51,678 bases of DNA from contig JALOTJ010000004.1 in NCBI GenBank assembly GCA_025457965.1, positions 1-51,678 on the forward strand. The letters run 5' to 3'. A model generated the notes under the pieces. That model did no database searches, was not told the DNA's origin, and worked only from the letters and a program-made list of their open reading frames with translations. Shown here piece by piece: positions 46,809-51,678 of this stretch. Position 1 is the first letter of the stretch. Every line of letters begins with the position of its first letter. The position numbers and the translations under genes were made by a program. The stretch is from Spirochaetota bacterium. GTDB lineage: Bacteria > Spirochaetota > UBA4802 > UBA5368.

Positions 46809-47840
46809 ATGGACAGATTAGTAATTGCTTCAACAAGGAGAAGCGCGGGGAAGACCAGCATAGTCGTGGGCCTGGCCAAGGCTCTCGGTAAAAAATACGG
46901 GTACATCAAACCGCTGGGCGACCGGCTGGTATATCGTAAGAAACGCTCGTGGGACTACGACGCGGGGCTTGTAACGTACATCCTCGACGCCAGGGACAAT
47001 CCCGAGGACGTGACGATCGGATTCGAGCATTCCAAGCTGAGATACATGTACAGCGGTGATACCATAAAGGGCAAGCTCGACGACATGGTGAGCAAGGCCT
47101 CCACCGGGAGGGACCTGCTTTTTATCGAGGGCGGGCGCGATTTACAGTACGGCGTGTCGGTGTATCTCGATGCGATATCCCTGGCAAAAAATCTGAAGGC
47201 GAAGCTCCTGCTCGTGGCCAGCGGCAATGAGGACGCCGTCATCGACGATATTACGTTCGTCAAGAAAAGCGTTGATATGGCTGGAGTCGATTTTCGGGGC
47301 GTGATCGTGAACAAGGTGCATGATATCGACGATTTCAACAGCACATACCTGAAAAGCATCACCGACCTTGGCGTGAAGGTTCTCGGCGTAATCCCCTACG
47401 AGAGCGAGCTAACGGGGTTCACCATGGATTATCTTTCGGAATACCTGTTCGCGAAGGTGATCAGCGGCGAGCGCGGGCTTGCTAATTTCGTGAGAAACAT
47501 CTTCGTCGGCGCGATGTCAACGAACGAGGCGATGCGCAATCCGCTCTTCAACCGCGAGAACAAGCTCATCGTAACCACGGGTGACCGCGGCGACATGATC
47601 ATCACCGCGCTCGAAACGAAGACCTCCGGGGTGCTGCTGACGAACAATCTGCTGCCTCCGTCGAATATCATCGCGAAGGCGTCGGAACTCAACATCCCGC
47701 TGCTCCTCGTTTCAGACGATATCTATAACGTCGCGCGGCAGATCGACGCCATGGAGCCGCTGCTGACACGGGACAACACGGCGAACATAAATCTGATCGC
47801 CGAACTTATCAAGAAGAACGTGAAGTTAAAAGAAATATGA
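46809..47840 (+). CDS. Stand-alone Pta N-terminal-like protein, copy 2
   Basis: 343 residues, exactly the length of copy 1 and alignable with it without gaps by eye at roughly two-thirds identity. The P-loop region is VIASTRRSAGKTSIVVGLAKALGKKYGYIKPLGDR. The DRTGG part is NIFVGAMSTNEAMRNPLFNRENKLIVTTGDRGDMIITALETKTSGVLLTNNLLPPSNI. Both end in IDAMEPLLTRDNT...KEI. Differences cluster at about 55-65, 84-100 and 150-160, so the copies have diverged in function or partner while keeping the nucleotide site. An AGGAGGGG ribosome site precedes the ATG. Own promoter and terminator mean separate control from copy 1. Confidence 0.85.
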   Translation: MDRLVIASTRRSAGKTSIVVGLAKALGKKYGYIKPLGDRLVYRKKRSWDYDAGLVTYILDARDNPEDVTIGFEHSKLRYMYSGDTIKGKLDDMVSKASTGRDLLFIEGGRDLQYGVSVYLDAISLAKNLKAKLLLVASGNEDAVIDDITFVKKSVDMAGVDFRGVIVNKVHDIDDFNSTYLKSITDLGVKVLGVIPYESELTGFTMDYLSEYLFAKVISGERGLANFVRNIFVGAMSTNEAMRNPLFNRENKLIVTTGDRGDMIITALETKTSGVLLTNNLLPPSNIIAKASELNIPLLLVSDDIYNVARQIDAMEPLLTRDNTANINLIAELIKKNVKLKEI

Positions 47841-47850
47841 CCGATTAAAT

Positions 47851-47880
47851 CCCGGGGCGCGCAGTCGTGCGTCCCGGGGC
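47851..47880 (+). terminator. Hairpin after Pta-N-like copy 2
   Basis: CCCGGGGCGCGC-AGTC-GTGCGTCCCGGG forms a long stem with G-U pairs, 10 nt after the stop. The following sequence (GCGATAATTA) lacks a U-run, so termination may be weak; the next gene converges. Confidence 0.6.
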
Positions 47881-47885
47881 GATAA

Positions 47886-48368
47886 TTACCGTAACTCGCC
47901 GAGCTTCAGTATCACTTCTTCCACATGCCCCGGCACTTTCACCTTCCGCCACACGTGACCGATATTGCCGTTGGGATCGATAAGAAAAGTGCTTCGCAGT
48001 ATGCCCGCGACCTCTTTCCCGTACATCGTCTTTTTCCCCCAGGCCCCGTAGAGCTTGGCGACCTCCCGCTGCGAGTCGCTGAGGAGTGTCAGATCGAGGG
48101 CGTGTTTGTCGCTGAACCGGCAGTGGCTTTCGGGCGAATCGGGGCTTATGCCGAGCACGACCGCTCCCATGCGCGTCAGATCCCGGATGCGTGCGGTGAA
48201 ATCAAGCGCTTCCATCGTGCAGGCGCTCGTGTTGTCTTTCGGGTAGAAATACAGTACTATCCATTTCCCCCTGTAGTCGCCAAGACTGGTCTCCGTGCCG
48301 TCCTTGTCGGGGAGGCGGAAATCGGGCGCTCGTTCGCCGGGGGAGGGGCAACTGCTGTCGTTACTCAT
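47886..48368 (-). CDS. bcp: Bcp-type peroxiredoxin (thiol peroxidase), no adjacent resolving Cys
   Basis: 160 residues of the AhpC/TSA Bcp (PrxQ) group. It reduces hydroperoxides in the cytoplasm. Family blocks are GERAPDFRLPDKDGTETSLGDYRGKWIVLYFYPKDNTSACTMEALDF with the peroxidatic Cys in SACTMEA, then GISPDSPESHCRFSDKHALDLTLLSD and IDPNGNIGHVWRKVKVPGHVEEVL. In E. coli Bcp the resolving Cys lies five residues on (CTxEAC); here that position is Leu, so this is a 1-Cys form or uses another Cys (for example in SHCRF). Start ATG 48368. Confidence 0.92.
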   Translation of the reverse strand: MSNDSSCPSPGERAPDFRLPDKDGTETSLGDYRGKWIVLYFYPKDNTSACTMEALDFTARIRDLTRMGAVVLGISPDSPESHCRFSDKHALDLTLLSDSQREVAKLYGAWGKKTMYGKEVAGILRSTFLIDPNGNIGHVWRKVKVPGHVEEVILKLGELR

Positions 48369-48442
48369 GGATCACCTCGTTTCAATGGATTGGGACGGCC
48401 TTAACGTGGTGCCGGTTTATTGATCGATTGTATTGCGGGATT

Positions 48443-49156
48443 TCATCCGGCGGATGCATAGCGGGTTTTTATGAAATACGCGAAATTCTCGGCCGCTCCT
48501 TCCGGAAGCGGCGGCCCGGATTGACGCGTGATGACCGATGGGATGCTCTCGCAGGATGCCATGGTGATTTCCGCGCAATTATCCATGATGAAGGTCCCGG
48601 TGTCGGATAAAACCAGTACGGGACGCGGCAGTACATCAACCTGGTACGTTTTTTTCATGAGGATGCCCAGGAAATGGCAGGTGCGCCAGAGCAAGGCCAC
48701 CTCCTTTTCAAGGGAATGGTCGCCGACCCGTGGGATTCCATTTTCACACGCCGTTGCACCCGTCCCTTCAATTTTTGACAGCAGGTATACTCCCCGGCGG
48801 GAAATCACCAGGTACTCGATGTGGAACAATTCCACCGTGGTATTCGCCAGTACCAGGTGTGTATCATCAAGCCGCCGGAGCGATTCAATCACGCGCCGGT
48901 CCAGCTCGCGCAGGCGTTCATAGCCCTGCCTGTCGAAGATTCGCTTCCATGCGTACGGATCCATTTTTAAATATATAAAGGCGATCAGGAGGCATAAAAC
49001 GACCGCGAGCGTCATGGTTGAAAAAGCCGTCCACCTTGTCGTCGAGAACAGGAAGACGAGCAGCACCACCAGCGCGCCGGAAAGGGAGAGTATGACAAGC
49101 CGTTTCGCACCGGCATTGGCGCTTTCGCCCATCATTTTTCCTTCGATATATGCCAT
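48443..49156 (-). CDS. Membrane-anchored NERD-like domain protein
   Basis: 237 residues. Two N-terminal helices (LVILSLSGALVVLLVFLFSTT; FSTMTLAVVLCLLIAFIYL) are followed by a cytoplasmic domain with the pattern VIESLRRLDDTHLVLANTTVELFHIEYLVISRRGVYLLSKIEGTG. This resembles the nuclease-related NERD fold (h-x-D/E-x-h-h-h-x-x-x-G-h-x-h-h-x-K). The usual acidic residue is Glu in FHIEYLV and the basic residue is Lys in LSKIEG, so the core is plausible but activity uncertain. An internal ATG 7-8 codons in has a better AAGGA site. No partner is evident from the neighbours. Confidence 0.6.
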   Translation of the reverse strand: MAYIEGKMMGESANAGAKRLVILSLSGALVVLLVFLFSTTRWTAFSTMTLAVVLCLLIAFIYLKMDPYAWKRIFDRQGYERLRELDRRVIESLRRLDDTHLVLANTTVELFHIEYLVISRRGVYLLSKIEGTGATACENGIPRVGDHSLEKEVALLWRTCHFLGILMKKTYQVDVLPRPVLVLSDTGTFIMDNCAEITMASCESIPSVITRQSGPPLPEGAAENFAYFIKTRYASAG

Positions 49157-49280
49157 TGACCTGATTCTCAGCTTTGTCGTTTACTAAGCCGTTTCCGGTG
49201 TTCGTGTCTGACCCATTGATTTTCAGTATGTACGCTTTTTGTGCTGTCCGATTATGTCATGTGTTTTCATTCCGTCCACC

Positions 49281-49324
49281 AATAAAAGTAGCGAATGCCG
49301 CGGCGCAGGCCTCCGCGGCATTCG
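49281..49324 (-). terminator. Rho-independent terminator for the permease gene
   Basis: CGAATGCCGCGG-CGCAGGCCT-CCGCGGCATTCG is a perfect 12-bp stem. Read on the minus strand it is followed by CTACTTTTATT, a U-rich tail. It lies about 85 nt past the permease stop codon. Confidence 0.75.
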
Positions 49325-49408
49325 ATGATCAGGTAAGAGGCCGGGCGGAATCGTTTGCATGAAGCCGGGAGTATCGCCTCTTCATGCGGCTTCCCCCCGG
49401 TTGATCGA

Positions 49409-50845
49409 TCAATGCGATTTCTCCATGGTCTCCTTCACTTCCCTGGCGATGCATTCGGGGGAATCGCACGGGAATACCGGTTCTTCCTTCTCATATGCCT
49501 TCTTCCAGTTTTTACTGATGTATACGAGCGCGGTGAGTATCAACGCGGCCGAGAGCCCCCACGAGGCGCCGCGGACCGCGAGGATTGCCCCTGCGACGCC
49601 CGCGATCCCCAGGTCGTTGAAGGCACGTGACTTGAGCACGCCCACGCGTACGCTCACGTAACCCTGTATCAGCATAGTGGAGGCCAGCCCGACGCCGAGT
49701 ATCGGCTTAACCGTGGAGACGATGGGGGCGAAGAAATAACCGGCGAAGGTGCCCCAGCGGAATGAGCCCGCGCCGCTGTTCACCGATTCCATGGCCCTGG
49801 GGCCGTGCTTGTATCGTTCACATACCACCACCTGCATGGCGGCCCAGAGGGGACCGCACATCGAGATATCTGGACCCGCTATGCTCATTACGAGGTTGCG
49901 TCCGCCGAAGATGATATGGGACCTGTTGGGGTTGTAGTTGACGTTCTCATCCGGACGGTATTTCTGAGCGTCGTCAAGCAGCGCCTGGCTCTGGATGACG
50001 TCTCCGAACACGACGATGTACGCGCTTATCACCATCGGTATGCCCGAGAGGAACATTTCCAGCGGTGGAAAGGGTATGGAGCCCAGTATCGTGAAATCCC
50101 TCCATAGTGTCGAGAAATCAGGGGAGGTGAAAATGTTGCCGTCATAGGTCGGCCAGGGGATTTCGCCAAACAGCGGTCCCAGGATGACGGCGAGCGCGAG
50201 CGCGGGCATCATGCCGAGGTTCCCGAGATAGTAGGCCCATCGGTGTTTACGGCGAAAGGACTTGAAGCTTTCGGAGAAAATGAGGTAGAAGGCCAGCCCC
50301 ACACAGACACTGATCGTAATCGGGCTGGTGCTGAAGCTCCGTATACCCTGTTTCGCGGGATCGAAGATGAGCATCACGGCGGCAAATCCCGCGCCTATAA
50401 GGATGGCCGACTGCACCGCGTTCGGTATGAGGGCGATGAACCGCCGGGCGAGGCCTGTGAGGCCAAGCACGATGCAGAAGACGCCGAATGTCATCTCGAA
50501 GGCGATGAGGGCTTGCATTCGCTCGACTCCCATGGGGAAGGTCTCGCAGTAGGCGATCAGGAGCGGTATGGCCGGAGTCACCCAGCCAGGTACAACGGGA
50601 TCACCGAAGGTGACATGCGCCAGGTACAACGCCCCGTTAAGAATGACGATGGCCAGTGCGACCTCGAAGGACATGCCGAGCTTGGCGGTGAGCACCGTGA
50701 TGATAGAGAGGCATACGGTGCACATCAGAAGACCCTGCGCAAAATCGGCCCATTCGAATCGATAATGAATAAACGGCACTCTCAGCATCAGCGGGCCCAG
50801 GGGTATGCCGGGTTGGACCGCACCGAACTCTCTCTTGATGCTCAT
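49409..50845 (-). CDS. Multi-TM permease of the NCS2/SulP (UraA-like) fold
   Basis: About 478 residues from ATG 50845, which is 7 nt after GGAGGAGG (the ORF track starts at a TTG two codons earlier). It has roughly 12-14 hydrophobic helices. The pattern GWVTPAIPLLIAYCE, FEMTFGVFCIVLGLTGLARRFIALIPNAVQSAILIGAGFAAV and GIPMVISAYIVVFGDVIQSQALLDDA suggests the xanthine/uracil/sulfate transporter fold, with a later PDISMCGPLWAAMQVVV segment. Substrate unknown. It lies directly downstream of, and on the same strand as, a CoA-transferase gene (125-nt gap), so a carboxylate substrate is possible (inference). The short cytoplasmic tail has two cysteines. Confidence 0.65.
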   Translation of the reverse strand: MSIKREFGAVQPGIPLGPLMLRVPFIHYRFEWADFAQGLLMCTVCLSIITVLTAKLGMSFEVALAIVILNGALYLAHVTFGDPVVPGWVTPAIPLLIAYCETFPMGVERMQALIAFEMTFGVFCIVLGLTGLARRFIALIPNAVQSAILIGAGFAAVMLIFDPAKQGIRSFSTSPITISVCVGLAFYLIFSESFKSFRRKHRWAYYLGNLGMMPALALAVILGPLFGEIPWPTYDGNIFTSPDFSTLWRDFTILGSIPFPPLEMFLSGIPMVISAYIVVFGDVIQSQALLDDAQKYRPDENVNYNPNRSHIIFGGRNLVMSIAGPDISMCGPLWAAMQVVVCERYKHGPRAMESVNSGAGSFRWGTFAGYFFAPIVSTVKPILGVGLASTMLIQGYVSVRVGVLKSRAFNDLGIAGVAGAILAVRGASWGLSAALILTALVYISKNWKKAYEKEEPVFPCDSPECIAREVKETMEKSH

Positions 50846-50970
50846 ACTCAATCCTCCTCCTGTCTATTTATCATGTCTTTCAGGTCGTGTGAGTGAGACC
50901 GCTCCCCGGACATTTTTAATACGTGTTTTTCCGTTCATTAACGGAGCGCTTCTCAGCGGATATCACCGCC

Positions 50971-51678
50971 TTATTGTTTATACCTCTCTTGAAAACGTTT
51001 TGAGAGCCCTTCCCGAAAATCCGGATGTGCGATCGCGATCAGTGCCTCGGCCCTCTGTCTGACCGTCCTTCCGTACAGTTCGGCGATTCCATATTCGGTA
51101 ACGATGAAATGAACGTCCGTACGGGGCGTGGTCACCGTTGCCCCCTCGTCTATAAGCGGCACTATTTTGGATATTTTTCCGCCCGAGGCGGTCGAGTGAA
51201 AGGCGAGGATTGACCGCCCTCCCCTGGACCATGCGGCGCCGCGAATGAAATCTCCCTGGCCGCCAGACCCGCTGAACTGTCGGTAGCCGATGGTGTCGGA
51301 AACGGCCTGCCCGAGAAGGTCGACCTGCAGCGCCGAATTGATTGAAACCATGTTGTCGTTTCGCGCTATGATGGCGGGATTATTGGTGTAGTCGACGGGA
51401 TACATTTCCACCATGGGATTGTTGTTGACGAACCGGTAGAGCTTCTCGCTGCCCATGAAGAAGGTGGCGACCATCTTGCCGGGATGGTAGTTTTTACGGG
51501 CGCAGGTGATGACGCCGGAATTGACCAGGTCCACCACTCCATCCGAGAACATCTCGGTATGTATTCCGAGGTCCTTCTTGTGTTTCAGGAAACAGAGCAC
51601 CGCGTCGGGTACGGCGCCGATGCCGAGCTGCAGGCAGTCGCCGTCGCGGATGAGCTCCGCGCAGAACTTTCCGATCTT
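50971..51678 (-). CDS. Acetyl-CoA hydrolase/CoA-transferase, second copy (5' truncated by window)
   Basis: The frame is open to the window edge; about 235 C-terminal residues are seen, beginning KIGKFCAELIRDGDCLQLGIGAVPDAVLCFLKHKKDLGIHTEMFSDGVVDLV. This is the 4-hydroxybutyrate/butyryl-CoA:acetate CoA-transferase family, with the probable catalytic Glu in GIHTEMFSDG, GGQGDFIRGAAWSRGG and FIVTEYGIAELYGRTVRQRAEALIAIAHPDFR. It ends right after the CoA-transferase domain (FQERYKQ), so unlike the gene at 41216 it has no GNAT domain. It converts acyl-CoA and acetate to acetyl-CoA and the free acid or similar. Two different CoA-transferases within 10 kb stress the carboxylate metabolism of this region. 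Confidence 0.9.
   Translation of the reverse strand, partial: KIGKFCAELIRDGDCLQLGIGAVPDAVLCFLKHKKDLGIHTEMFSDGVVDLVNSGVITCARKNYHPGKMVATFFMGSEKLYRFVNNNPMVEMYPVDYTNNPAIIARNDNMVSINSALQVDLLGQAVSDTIGYRQFSGSGGQGDFIRGAAWSRGGRSILAFHSTASGGKISKIVPLIDEGATVTTPRTDVHFIVTEYGIAELYGRTVRQRAEALIAIAHPDFREGLSKRFQERYKQ

Noticed and set aside
49174-49362. 62-residue plus-strand ORF
   Set aside because: Lies across the permease terminator hairpin and has no credible start signal.

Overview
The window is GC-rich, bacterial, and almost fully coding. I infer a free-living Gram-negative heterotroph. The best guess is a member or relative of Spirochaetota: it has a PorV/UPF0164-type barrel fused to FlgD-like Ig repeats and OmpA, a complete Bat aerotolerance-type operon, LysM and FecR lipoproteins, and a YhaN-like membrane ATPase. 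Desulfobacterota is not excluded, because the Liv transporter with acyl-CoA synthetase and the GNAT-fused CoA-transferase are common there. No rRNA, tRNA, CRISPR array, insertion sequence or phage gene was recognised.

Layout. 1-1340: tail of an unknown gene, a hotdog thioesterase, and a frameshifted DUF2284 cysteine-rich protein. 1339-7819 (minus): a Liv-type ABC importer operon (binding protein, LivG, LivF, long-chain acyl-CoA synthetase, LivM, LivH), which looks like uptake plus CoA activation of one carboxylate. 8313-11365 (plus): tgt, a STAS anti-anti-sigma protein and a LysM lipoprotein ending in a strong terminator. 11619-18769 (plus): MoxR, DUF58, a membrane protein, BatA, a BatB-BatC fusion and BatD, most of them overlapping. 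18797-24399: MazG, DUF2892, an OsmC remnant, a small unknown protein, a cyclic-nucleotide sensor coupled to an ABC-2 exporter, and a CreD-like membrane protein. 24654-30961: glyA, a FecR lipoprotein, a membrane protein, DUF1178 and valS. 31169-35436 (minus): SbcD/YhaO-like phosphoesterase, SMC-like ATPase with membrane segments, and a TPR protein. 35680-40798: a sigma-54 response regulator, a 46-residue protein, a mannosyl-3-phosphoglycerate phosphatase-like HAD enzyme, and a large OmpA-family outer-membrane protein broken by one in-frame amber codon.

41216-51678 is the most unusual part and is built around acyl-CoA and acetate chemistry. It holds a CoA-transferase fused to a GNAT acetyltransferase, overlapping by 4 nt an ADP-forming acyl-CoA synthetase. 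Two tandem 343-residue paralogues of the N-terminal (P-loop plus DRTGG) half of long phosphotransacetylase follow, each with its own promoter and without the catalytic domain. Then come a peroxiredoxin, a NERD-like membrane protein, a multi-TM permease, and a second CoA-transferase cut by the window edge. I regard this module as the best candidate for an undescribed system. The idea is CoA-transfer and ATP-yielding acetyl-CoA hydrolysis with built-in acetylation and nucleotide-dependent sensing; this is inference.

Start sites were re-chosen where Shine-Dalgarno spacing and domain boundaries disagreed with the longest ORF. All functions are family assignments made by reading; no search was run.
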